Source: CAYUET01 sp964443875 (GTDB lineage: Bacteria; Auribacterota; JAFGBW01). From it: 33,308 nt of DNA. The notes beneath the pieces are model-generated. The model did not search any database. It saw nothing but the letters and a program-made list of their open reading frames with translations, and was not told the DNA's origin. The stretch spans positions 1-33,308 of the forward strand of contig CAYUET010000030.1 of assembly GCA_964443875.1 (NCBI GenBank), in the 5' to 3' direction. Positions 1 to 7,026 of the stretch are shown piece by piece (the stretch's first letter is position 1; the number at the start of each line of letters is the position of its first letter). The translations under genes and the position numbers were made by a program.

Positions 1-208
1 TAGGGGTACAGAGGCTTTTTGTCATAAATTAACGACTTGTGGGATGACAGTGGAATTTTTTTAATTGTAAAAATTTCGAATATACAGGACAAAATTTAAA
101 TAACAATGACTTTTCCGTTAAATAAGGAAGATTCAATTTTCTGTTGCAAATCTTTTTTTATAAATTTTGAAACCATATTCCCTTAATTTAATCTCATTGG
201 GTTTACTT

Positions 209-228
209 CCTCGCAGCTTGCTGCGGGG
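209..228. repeat. GC-rich hairpin, REP-like
   Basis: The sequence CCTCGCAGCTTGCTGCGGGG folds into an 8-bp stem (one G-T wobble) with the 4-nt loop CTTG. It stands out from the AT-rich surroundings, as repetitive extragenic palindromes do. Only one copy is in the window, so repetitiveness is inferred, not seen. Confidence 0.4.
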
Positions 229-238
229 TAATTCATTT

Positions 239-270
239 AAAAACGGGGAATTAATTCCCCATTTTTATTT
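239..270. terminator. Candidate bidirectional intrinsic terminator
   Basis: The perfect palindrome GGGGAATTAATTCCCC (245-260) is flanked by AAAAAC on the left and ATTTTTATTTT on the right. The flanks extend the stem past one mismatch, and they give a T-rich tail on either strand. It could end transcription entering from the left on the + strand, or from the aminotransferase on the - strand about 270 bp away. The symmetric layout is seen; function is inferred. Confidence 0.45.
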
Positions 271-343
271 TAAAATCAGTATTCTAATGCAAGCTATTCC
301 TTAAAAAGGAAGATAATGCATATCAGTATGGATATTTTTTATA

Positions 344-380
344 CCATGCAATTTCAAAGTCAAACTTTGAAATTGCATGG
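344..380. repeat. 17-bp perfect inverted repeat with 3-nt loop
   Basis: The left arm CCATGCAATTTCAAAGT (344-360) is the exact reverse complement of the right arm at 364-380, with loop CAA. No T-run follows on either strand, so it is not a classic terminator. A stem this long is unlikely by chance; it could be a mobile-element end, a small MITE-like repeat or a protein-binding site. Confidence 0.75.
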
Positions 381-531
381 GGGCAAACATGAACTGATCT
401 ATCATATACAATCCGTCATCAAACAGCAAAGAACCAAAAGTCATTCTGAAAAAATCTAAAGAATCTGGATTTCTCACTCACGCGCGAAATGGCATACCTC
501 TGTAAAGTACGGGGAATTAAATCCATAGATC

Positions 532-1563
532 TCAAAAAAGAATTTTAATAAGTTCTTCAGGAGGCAATTCCGCCCCTTCCCAGCCGTAATACATGGGCGG
601 GCACTGGTGATTCCTCACCACCCAGTCGGTATGAGGTAAAGAAAGATCAAGGTCTTCAATGGTCGGACCAAGGTCTGTTTTGGCGAAAACCATGCCGGTT
701 CTCTGTTTCAAAGGCGGATAGCCGAAAACAATGTATTTGTAATATCCGGAGTTCATTCCTTCAGGAAAACGAACCCGATTTTCGAAAATCTGATCATACT
801 TGGCAGCAAGCGCTCTCTTCCATTGCAGGATTTTAGGCAGGCGTTCCAGCTGAACAAGGCCTAAGGCAGCAGACCACTCACTCATTCGGTAGTTGAATCC
901 GTCTTTCAAGGGGTATGTAATTTTTCCGGCCACCGTTTCTTTGCCATAATTACGGTATTTCTCATACCAATCCAGAAATTCCGCGTCACGACTGACCACC
1001 ATGCCGCCTTCACCCAAGGGCATGGTTTTTGTTGCGTAAAAAGAATAGGCCCCGGCAAAGCCAAAGTGGCCTCCGGTTTTCCCGTTCCAGAAACCTCCGT
1101 GGACATGGGCGCAGTCTTCAACCAGCGGTATGGCCTGCTGACGGCAAAACCGCGAAATCTCTTCAGATTGAAAGGCAATATGACCGCCAATGTGGACCAG
1201 TATCACAGCGCTTGTTTTCCGGGTAACCTTTTTTTTCAGGTCTTCAAGACTCAGACACAAGTCTTCTTTATTACAATCCGCATAAACCACCTTTGCCCCG
1301 GCCTTTTTTACAGCCTGCACCGTGGCCCAGAAGGTATTGGCCGGCACAATGACTTCTTGATCCCTTACCTTCAGGTATTCCAGAATAGCGAGTAAAGCGG
1401 TTCCGCCGCTGGCAGACGTTTTTGCGGGGATGCCGATGTAACTGCCAAAGGCCTTTTCAAAACGTTTGGTGATGGGACCTTCAGTCCAGAAATTGGAATC
1501 AAAGATTTCATCAAGATAGCTATAAAATTTTTTCCGGTATTCCGGCTCAAGGGGGATTTTCAT
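532..1563 (-). CDS. DegT/DnrJ/EryC1/StrS-family PLP aminotransferase
   Basis: A 343-aa fold-type I PLP enzyme of the sugar aminotransferase family, which transfers an amino group (usually from glutamate) to a keto-sugar nucleotide for surface polysaccharide or secondary-metabolite sugars. The N-terminal part has the family's substrate/PLP pattern (FWTEGPITKRFEKAF near residue 25, SGGTALL near 52), the core has VEDCAHVHGG, and the PLP lysine sits in SFYATKTMPLGEGG. Length is slightly short of the usual 360-390 aa, but the C-terminal NHQCPPMYYGW block is typical, so it appears complete. The start has an AGGAG site about ten bases upstream. That ribosome-binding site lies inside a diverged copy of the tail of the gene at 2366. 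No sugar-nucleotide epimerase or dehydratase is nearby, so the sugar substrate is unknown. Confidence 0.9.
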   Translation of the reverse strand: MKIPLEPEYRKKFYSYLDEIFDSNFWTEGPITKRFEKAFGSYIGIPAKTSASGGTALLAILEYLKVRDQEVIVPANTFWATVQAVKKAGAKVVYADCNKEDLCLSLEDLKKKVTRKTSAVILVHIGGHIAFQSEEISRFCRQQAIPLVEDCAHVHGGFWNGKTGGHFGFAGAYSFYATKTMPLGEGGMVVSRDAEFLDWYEKYRNYGKETVAGKITYPLKDGFNYRMSEWSAALGLVQLERLPKILQWKRALAAKYDQIFENRVRFPEGMNSGYYKYIVFGYPPLKQRTGMVFAKTDLGPTIEDLDLSLPHTDWVVRNHQCPPMYYGWEGAELPPEELIKILF

Positions 1564-1573
1564 TTAAATATTA

Positions 1574-1612
1574 TTCTCCTAACAATGAAGGATCAGAGTT
1601 GAAAAAGATTTC
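1574..1612. repeat. Direct repeat copy A (decayed gene tail)
   Basis: Aligned with 2361-2398, this segment matches at about 32 of 39 columns with one gap. Copy B is the in-frame end and stop codon of the pilin-like gene; copy A has one extra base and no stop in that frame, so it reads as a non-coding remnant. It supplies the ribosome-binding site of the aminotransferase. Confidence 0.65.
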
Positions 1613-1626
1613 GATTATAAACAATC

Positions 1627-1827
1627 CTATTTCTGAAACACTTTATTTAGAAATGTATTCTTATCCAGTTTTGCCTGCCACAAATTATGCCGTTTTACAC
1701 TCTCAAGTCTTTTATCAGCAGACATTGAAATAAAACGATTGGCTTCTATAACGCCTAACTTTTCCATTAAAATTTTAACACCTTTAACAACCAGCTTCTC
1801 TTCATCCATATATCTTCCATGATTCAT
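1627..1827 (-). CDS. Small protein, third gene of toxin-antitoxin module
   Basis: A 66-aa protein that I do not recognise as a named family. It is basic and predicted helical, with LVVKGVKILMEKLGVIEANRF in the N-terminal half and a lysine-rich C-terminus. Its ATG overlaps the stop of the upstream ParE-like toxin by 4 nt, so the two are very likely co-translated. The position suggests an accessory part of the toxin-antitoxin module (extra antitoxin, chaperone or regulator). No signal peptide or membrane segment is visible. The coding call rests mainly on the overlap and on matching base composition with its neighbours. Confidence 0.6.
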   Translation of the reverse strand: MNHGRYMDEEKLVVKGVKILMEKLGVIEANRFISMSADKRLESVKRHNLWQAKLDKNTFLNKVFQK

Positions 1828-2126
1828 TCGATTTCTTCAGCTTTCCGATTTTTCAAAAAATTCATTTTTGCATGTACCAAAGCAATTATCTCTATTTCCT
1901 CTTCCTTTATCCTATAGATTAAACGATAAGAATACACAAAAATTTCACGGATAGAAGAATCATTAATTTCCGGTACAATTCTGCCCATTTGAGAAAACTT
2001 ACCTAAAACCTCTGATTGCTCTACTATCTCCGAAACCACATCTTTTGCATAATAGACCGAATCCTGTGCAATATAATCATGAAGCTCTTTTAAATTTCTG
2101 GAGGCGCTATCCGACCATTTTACCAT
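1824..2126 (-). CDS. RelE/ParE-superfamily toxin
   Basis: A 100-aa protein with the ParE/RelE layout: an N-terminal VKWSDSASRNLKELHDYIA helix-strand region, a GRIVPEI turn in the middle, then IREIFVYSYRLIYRIKEEEI and the terminal strand IEIIALVHAKM. The YRLIYRI and GR.VPE patterns are hallmarks of the family. ParE members poison DNA gyrase and RelE members cleave mRNA on ribosomes; the sequence looks closer to ParE, but the target cannot be told from sequence. The start overlaps the antitoxin stop (2120-2122), and the 66-aa gene overlaps its end, giving three overlapping genes. Confidence 0.9.
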   Translation of the reverse strand: MVKWSDSASRNLKELHDYIAQDSVYYAKDVVSEIVEQSEVLGKFSQMGRIVPEINDSSIREIFVYSYRLIYRIKEEEIEIIALVHAKMNFLKNRKAEEIE

Positions 2127-2299
2127 TTGGCAATTTCTTTCTTTAATTCATCAACAGTTTTATATTGCCCTTTTTCAATCGCTTCCTTTCCTTTCATAAC
2201 TTTATCAATGACATACAGACGATACATGATGTCATCCAGATTTGCATCTTCAGGCAATGATTCTATTGCGTGCATCGCTTCTTCTTTTAATGTTTGCAT
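2120..2299 (-). CDS. Antitoxin partner of ParE-type toxin
   Basis: A 59-aa acidic, helical protein (begins MQTLKEEAMHAIESLPEDAN, ends KKEIAKW). The pattern of a helix, SLPEDANLDDIMYRLYVI, then a KGKEAIEKGQYKTVDELKKEI tail is typical of small antitoxins encoded before RelE/ParE toxins. These bind and neutralise the toxin and usually repress their own promoter. ATG is at 2297-2299 with AAGGAA upstream; the stop lies inside the toxin start region (7-nt overlap). It is first in the operon, the usual antitoxin-toxin order. No clear operator was found in the short upstream gap, though a TATAAT-like element precedes the gene. Confidence 0.85.
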   Translation of the reverse strand: MQTLKEEAMHAIESLPEDANLDDIMYRLYVIDKVMKGKEAIEKGQYKTVDELKKEIAKW

Positions 2300-2360
2300 A
2301 TCATTATTTCCTTATCTGATTTAAAAATTATAAAATTTCAACCTGCCTGACTATCTTCCT

Positions 2361-2398
2361 TTCTCCTAATACGAATGATCAGAACTGGAAAAGATTTC
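2361..2398. repeat. Direct repeat copy B (intact gene tail)
   Basis: This 38-bp segment covers the last codons and TAG stop of the 985-aa pilin-like gene plus the following GGAGAA. It is about 82 percent identical to 1574-1612 on the other side of the toxin-antitoxin genes. Confidence 0.65.
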
Positions 2399-5323
2399 AG
2401 TTTCAGAATCATAATACAATTCCACTTTGGTTATGGCAATGGTGGTATTAAGATAAGCGAAACGCTTGTCTTCATACGTTCCACCATCATTCTCTAAAGT
2501 TATACGGTAGGCCAAATTTCGATCTTTAAGATCAACAGGATTGACAGGCCAAGCTACATCACTTACATCAAATAATACTGTTCCTTGGGTTCTATCAAAA
2601 GTATTAATTTCCAATGTTTTTTTTGATTTCGAAATTGGAAATCCTGTTTCAGGAGTAAAATTTTCATTAGTTCCATTATAATCTTCTATGTCTAATGCTA
2701 ATTTCATGAGCATCTGAAAAGAGTCTTTCGATGTAAAAGAGTTTGCTGTTGAAGAGGCATCTTTTCTTAATCCCAATTTATAATACACTTTCACTTGTTT
2801 AAGTGCTTTAGCCTTGGGAAGGTTGATAACAGGAGATGTGTAGTAGGAATTTTTGGCATCGCTTGATCGTGTGCCGGGGATAATACGAAGATAATAGACT
2901 CCGAAAGGACGGGGAATATCTGTTTCAGTTCCAGGAAAGTATTCATTTTCATCCTCAAAAATTCTTTTAAAACCTACTTTACCTTCAGCACTCATTGAGT
3001 TTAAAAATGCTGTCCATGGTCTAGATGCATCAAAGTCAGAATCTTTAAAACTCTCTGTATTAACTTTTATTTTATTATCCTCCGATATGCGGCATAAAGT
3101 AATATTCAATCTGTATTCTTTGATATAATCATAAGTACTAGGTTTATGATAAACCCGCTCTTCATATTTTTCTTTTTTACATACAGAAAAATCATGATCT
3201 AATTGTCGATAGCAATCTGAGTCATCATCCATTTTACATGAAGAATATTTGCTAGAATCATTCTTAAATTGTTTTTCGGATCTAAAATCAATATCATCTC
3301 TCAAAAAAACAGTCGGCGTAAACCACCGCTCAGGGGGCCATGACTCTCTTTGAACTGATGATCCATCATTATAAGTCGAATAGGCATCCTTATGATCCGC
3401 ATAAGAATGGTCATTTAATCCCTTCTCAGTTGTTATATTCGTATACCAAGAATAATTTGTCGGGTGAGGGAAACAATCTGTTTTTGTAAAATCTGATAAA
3501 TCCTCCACTCTTGTCATCAAACCAAGTTCACCGAAATTGTAAAGAGTAGACCCTTTCCCTAATGTAATTCCAGAAGAAGAATTTGTTGCTGTGCCTTTGA
3601 TTTCCAAATATTTTTTTGAACTATCCAAAACAGGATCAGGGTAAGAAGTTGAATTTTTTTCAAAAAAATCCGACGAATATATATTTTCAACTTTTGAAAA
3701 GGCTTTAGTAATCTGACTAAAAATCCTATCCTCTCCCCTGCCTTCATTGAAGGCCCCAAAATCCAGCCAAAGGCCTGTTTTTATCGCGTCAGGAATCACA
3801 TTAGGATTTTCCGAAGAGTAGATATAATTTTGAAAAGTTGCATTCTTTGCGTATTCCCACCCTGCATAATCAGCCATGTTGCGCACTGGCACCCAGTCAG
3901 AGGAACACATCCAGTTCTGATAAGAACCTTCCTTTTCAAAATCCTGTCTTGAGGTCTGAACATAATCTCCAAAAACCTTAACTGTGGTTTTTCGCTTTTG
4001 AAGATTTCTAGGAATCGCAAAAGCGCTTATGCTATTGCGTTTGTAACCTGCCTGAATGTCCATATCGAAATAGCCGTTATGGGTAAAACATAAAGGTACG
4101 GGTAAAGGATAGATTTCCCATTTCTGATCTGTTGAGTTCCAAAAACCTTTTGGTTCTTCGGGATCAATAAGTCTTCTAATAAATGCTCTTTGCCATTCAT
4201 ATCCATAACCTGTCTTACCTATATTGCATTTTGACTCCAGAAAATTATCAAAGCCACAATAGTCTTCAATCCTCTGAGTATTTCCATCTTTTGGCCTTAA
4301 GGCTTTTACTTGGGTCATTACCGCCCCAGAATTCACTCCGGTTTTATCAAAACAATATAGCTCCATAATTTCAAATATAGATTTTAAAAGTGTTGGATCC
4401 ACTGCGTTAAAATTCAAAGGAACGCAGTAAGAATAAAGTTTGTAAGTCGATGTATTATCAGGCTCTTTTCCTGTGGGCCAATTATTTTTCAGAATTAGTT
4501 TATTATTTTCTATTGCATCAACCTTATCTACACGGTTAATATTCGGAGTCTCTGGATCGAATCCTTTACCGGCTATAATCTCCACATACGCTCCCTGTAA
4601 ATGATTTCGATTAAAAGCTAAAGAATATGTATTCGGGAAAAAATTCCGTTTTTCAGCAATTAAAGTATTGTTTGCCGCAGTATCTTTCTTTTCGACATGC
4701 CCGTAATCAATCACATTCATGGTAAGCTCGCTGAAACGGTTCGGGTAGACTGTGGTATAAAGCTGGATCTGGTTGTAGACCCTTGCCCCATGCGGGGTGG
4801 AAGAATTGTTAAATACTCTGGCAATTTCCTGAAGTTCATTAAGCTTCCAGTGCCCGCTGTAGGACATCAGAACAGCAATGAGTTTTTTTATATTATCACG
4901 GACATTCTCTTTTATGGAAAGCTTTAAATCCTCACAAAGATGAGTGGTTAACATCCTGAAGGTGGTGTTCATTTCCGGGCCGCACTGATAAAGGTTCAAT
5001 TTTGCATTTGTGGCCCAGATGGCATTTTTAAAATAAAGACTGTAAAGCGAATCCGCACTTTCAATGGTGGAACCGAAGTATGTGGATAACCCGCCCGAAG
5101 AATAGCAGGAATATTGCGCAGACATGCGTTTGATTTCATAGATTCCATATTTATAGGCTGCTTCAACCACCCCGGTGCTGCTGGTGATATCGGTATACAA
5201 ATCCGACTGTTTCTGATCTCTGCGCAGTAATAACATGAATGAAAGCCCCAGAATGCAGATGGCGGTTAAAACCGAAATTGTGAGGATCAGGGCCACTCCC
5301 TGCCTGTCTGCCAGTTTTCTCAT
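2366..5323 (-). CDS. Giant GspK/PilX-like minor pseudopilin
   Basis: A 985-aa protein with the N-terminus of the GspK/PilX class: a short basic leader ending in RQG, then VALILTISVLTAICILGLSF, a single membrane helix lacking the glutamate at mature position 5, as is usual for GspK. The rest is a large, polar, Asn/Ser/Tyr/Asp-rich exported region with scattered cysteines and no motif I can name. Typical GspK is about 300-350 aa, so roughly 600 residues are extra. It overlaps the GspJ-like gene by 4 nt (start preceded by GGAGG), so the three pilin-like proteins are probably made together. Minor pseudopilins of this type cap the fibre, so the large domain would sit at the fibre tip; that role is inferred. 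Confidence 0.75.
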   Translation of the reverse strand: MRKLADRQGVALILTISVLTAICILGLSFMLLLRRDQKQSDLYTDITSSTGVVEAAYKYGIYEIKRMSAQYSCYSSGGLSTYFGSTIESADSLYSLYFKNAIWATNAKLNLYQCGPEMNTTFRMLTTHLCEDLKLSIKENVRDNIKKLIAVLMSYSGHWKLNELQEIARVFNNSSTPHGARVYNQIQLYTTVYPNRFSELTMNVIDYGHVEKKDTAANNTLIAEKRNFFPNTYSLAFNRNHLQGAYVEIIAGKGFDPETPNINRVDKVDAIENNKLILKNNWPTGKEPDNTSTYKLYSYCVPLNFNAVDPTLLKSIFEIMELYCFDKTGVNSGAVMTQVKALRPKDGNTQRIEDYCGFDNFLESKCNIGKTGYGYEWQRAFIRRLIDPEEPKGFWNSTDQKWEIYPLPVPLCFTHNGYFDMDIQAGYKRNSISAFAIPRNLQKRKTTVKVFGDYVQTSRQDFEKEGSYQNWMCSSDWVPVRNMADYAGWEYAKNATFQNYIYSSENPNVIPDAIKTGLWLDFGAFNEGRGEDRIFSQITKAFSKVENIYSSDFFEKNSTSYPDPVLDSSKKYLEIKGTATNSSSGITLGKGSTLYNFGELGLMTRVEDLSDFTKTDCFPHPTNYSWYTNITTEKGLNDHSYADHKDAYSTYNDGSSVQRESWPPERWFTPTVFLRDDIDFRSEKQFKNDSSKYSSCKMDDDSDCYRQLDHDFSVCKKEKYEERVYHKPSTYDYIKEYRLNITLCRISEDNKIKVNTESFKDSDFDASRPWTAFLNSMSAEGKVGFKRIFEDENEYFPGTETDIPRPFGVYYLRIIPGTRSSDAKNSYYTSPVINLPKAKALKQVKVYYKLGLRKDASSTANSFTSKDSFQMLMKLALDIEDYNGTNENFTPETGFPISKSKKTLEINTFDRTQGTVLFDVSDVAWPVNPVDLKDRNLAYRITLENDGGTYEDKRFAYLNTTIAITKVELYYDSETEIFSSSDHSY

Positions 5324-6291
5324 GCAGCCTCCGGCTTTTTATAATTTTTAAAAATCACCACTCGTTCAAGAGTGATAAGCTGATCTTTTGCAGATTCCAG
5401 ATGCTCTGCACGTTTATCATACATTTCAGGGTTATAGTTAAGCGTTAATAAAATTTTCATGGCTCTGGGAAGCTCCCCTTTTTCATGAATCACCACTCCA
5501 TTTCTCTCTTCCTTATCCCCGGAATCCCAGCTTCGGATGGGTTGAGGGGAAGAAGTACTCCCATCATCTGCCCAGCTTTTACTTTTATTTCCCCAGAAGA
5601 GGTATTCGATATGATAAATTGGCATGGGGCAAAAAGGCTGATAACGGGGTACCTTCCCAGTCACGGGATCTTCAGGAGGTGGATAAGGAGGATAAAAACC
5701 TCCATTTTTATCCACATTCGCCTTTCCATCCACATTTGTTGTGCGGACATAAAGACCTATCTGCATACCTAGTGTCATATAAAAAATTCTTTCCTTTATA
5801 AGGATATCATTCCAATAGGCACTTGAATTTGCCAAAAATTCAGTAATCTGACTATCTAGTGGAGTAGAATTATCAATCTTAACAAAATGATCTATTATTG
5901 TGTAAAACAATTGCTGAATATTCTGTTTGGCCCTTAAATCCGGATGATAAGGGGATACAGATGTATTATTATTGATTCCTTCAAAAAACGTAATTGCCTC
6001 GCTTCTGGCTGTGCAGACAAATTCTGGGATGAAACTTTTCCTCTGAGAGGTATTCTCCGGATCAACCAGGTAAACCGGTTCTGTAGTGGCCAATGAAATC
6101 TCAGTTGTTAATTTATCAAGCATGTTGTGCCCTTCGTTCATGTAACGTTGAAGCCCCAGAGAGCTGGCCTGAAGGCGGGTCAGGGCGTCCATCATGGAAT
6201 ACAGAGTAATTCCCATTATTGTAAAGATCATCATGGCCAGCATGAGTTCCAGGATGGTGAAAGCGGAGGATCGTTTTTTTAATCCGGGCAT
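5320..6291 (-). CDS. GspJ/PilW-like minor pseudopilin
   Basis: A 323-aa protein with a class III signal (prepilin peptidase site) SSA|FTILELMLAMMIFTIMG: cleavage is predicted after Ala10, leaving a methylatable Phe and Glu at mature position 5, followed by the hydrophobic helix that packs in pilus or type II secretion fibres. The mature globular part has no further recognisable motif and includes a Pro-rich stretch (GGFYPPYPPPEDP). It is longer than usual GspJ (about 200 aa). It overlaps the upstream GspI-like gene by 13 nt and the downstream giant gene by 4 nt. Whether this set belongs to type II secretion or a type IV pilus cannot be told, because no ATPase, platform or secretin gene is in the window. 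Confidence 0.85.
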   Translation of the reverse strand: MPGLKKRSSAFTILELMLAMMIFTIMGITLYSMMDALTRLQASSLGLQRYMNEGHNMLDKLTTEISLATTEPVYLVDPENTSQRKSFIPEFVCTARSEAITFFEGINNNTSVSPYHPDLRAKQNIQQLFYTIIDHFVKIDNSTPLDSQITEFLANSSAYWNDILIKERIFYMTLGMQIGLYVRTTNVDGKANVDKNGGFYPPYPPPEDPVTGKVPRYQPFCPMPIYHIEYLFWGNKSKSWADDGSTSSPQPIRSWDSGDKEERNGVVIHEKGELPRAMKILLTLNYNPEMYDKRAEHLESAKDQLITLERVVIFKNYKKPEAA

Positions 6292-6929
6292 GAGACCACC
6301 GTATTTAATACCACTTTTTTACGCTGGCGGGGAAGAGGATCCGCTTGTCCATTAGAATCTTTATGCTCATCGGCCTCTTCATCTGTTATGGCATCCCTTG
6401 GCCATGAAACTTCCACCTGCAGCATAAAGTAAGGGTCATCAAGCACCTGTTCAAAGGCTGGCGCACTGTATTTACGATAAAGAATATTACTTCTTTTAAG
6501 TTTCATCGGTTCTCTATCCTCAACTGGAATCAGACGGAACCTCCACTGGTAGCCGCTTAACTGCGTAAACGCATTGTAATCGGATTTTAAAAAATTCGCC
6601 GCTCCGTCTAAAGTCTGAGCATTTCTTCTGACCTCCTCTGCTTGTGAATCCGCCTCTAAAGACTGAATGTGAATATCCTTAAATGGCGTCCACATTGTTG
6701 CAGCGTCTCTGATCGAGTCGTAATCGTCTTTCCATTTTGAATCCGTCTGTGAACACAATATCTGGGTATTCAAAATACTTGAGGCCAGGTCAGAGGCTTC
6801 CATACGTTCCATGATTTCCACACGGTTTCCGGCATTGTAGTTGAAAACAGACAGGGCCATGGTTCCGCCCGCGGCAAAAATCAAAAGCGATGAGACTATT
6901 TCTATCAGGGTAAAACCCTTGCGTTTCAT
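6279..6929 (-). CDS. GspI/PilV-like minor pseudopilin
   Basis: A 216-aa protein starting MKRKG|FTLIEIVSSLLIFAAG: a textbook type IV prepilin leader with cleavage after Gly5 and Glu at mature position 5. The start has a strong GAGGAG site seven bases upstream. It is the first gene of the three-gene pseudopilin operon and lies 97 bp from the divergent histidine kinase. The C-terminal part, with FMLQVEVSWPRDAI near the end, fits the GspI/PilV type. The GspI-GspJ-GspK order matches the minor pseudopilin order of type II secretion operons, which supports assembly of the three as one tip complex. Confidence 0.85.
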   Translation of the reverse strand: MKRKGFTLIEIVSSLLIFAAGGTMALSVFNYNAGNRVEIMERMEASDLASSILNTQILCSQTDSKWKDDYDSIRDAATMWTPFKDIHIQSLEADSQAEEVRRNAQTLDGAANFLKSDYNAFTQLSGYQWRFRLIPVEDREPMKLKRSNILYRKYSAPAFEQVLDDPYFMLQVEVSWPRDAITDEEADEHKDSNGQADPLPRQRKKVVLNTVVSCPD

Positions 6930-7026
6930 GCAGCCACTCCTCGTTGCTGATTATAGCAGATGAACGACATGCTCTGCAAGCCGAAGTTCCCCTGAATTCT
7001 TCTGGACATATTTTTTAATACATACT

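Larger units (their letters stand above)
1..531. other. Gene-free region with three palindromes
   Basis: I find no credible coding sequence here on either strand. The stretch is AT-rich and holds a GC-rich hairpin (209-228), a palindrome flanked by A and T runs (239-270) and a 17-bp perfect inverted repeat (344-380), each listed separately. The 12-mer ACGGGGAATTAA occurs at 243-254 and again at 509-520. The region lies downstream of the aminotransferase (stop at 532) and runs off the left edge. It looks like a site where repeat or mobile sequence has accumulated, but no transposase gene is visible. Confidence 0.7.

Noticed and set aside
7..504. TACAGAGG (7-14) and CCTCTGTA (497-504) as ends of a mobile element
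   Set aside because: Only 8 bp match, with no extension; such pairs are expected by chance within 500 bp.
2127..2324. 65-aa + strand frame near the toxin
   Set aside because: It is the complement of the antitoxin coding sequence, which has a ribosome-binding site and a typical antitoxin sequence.
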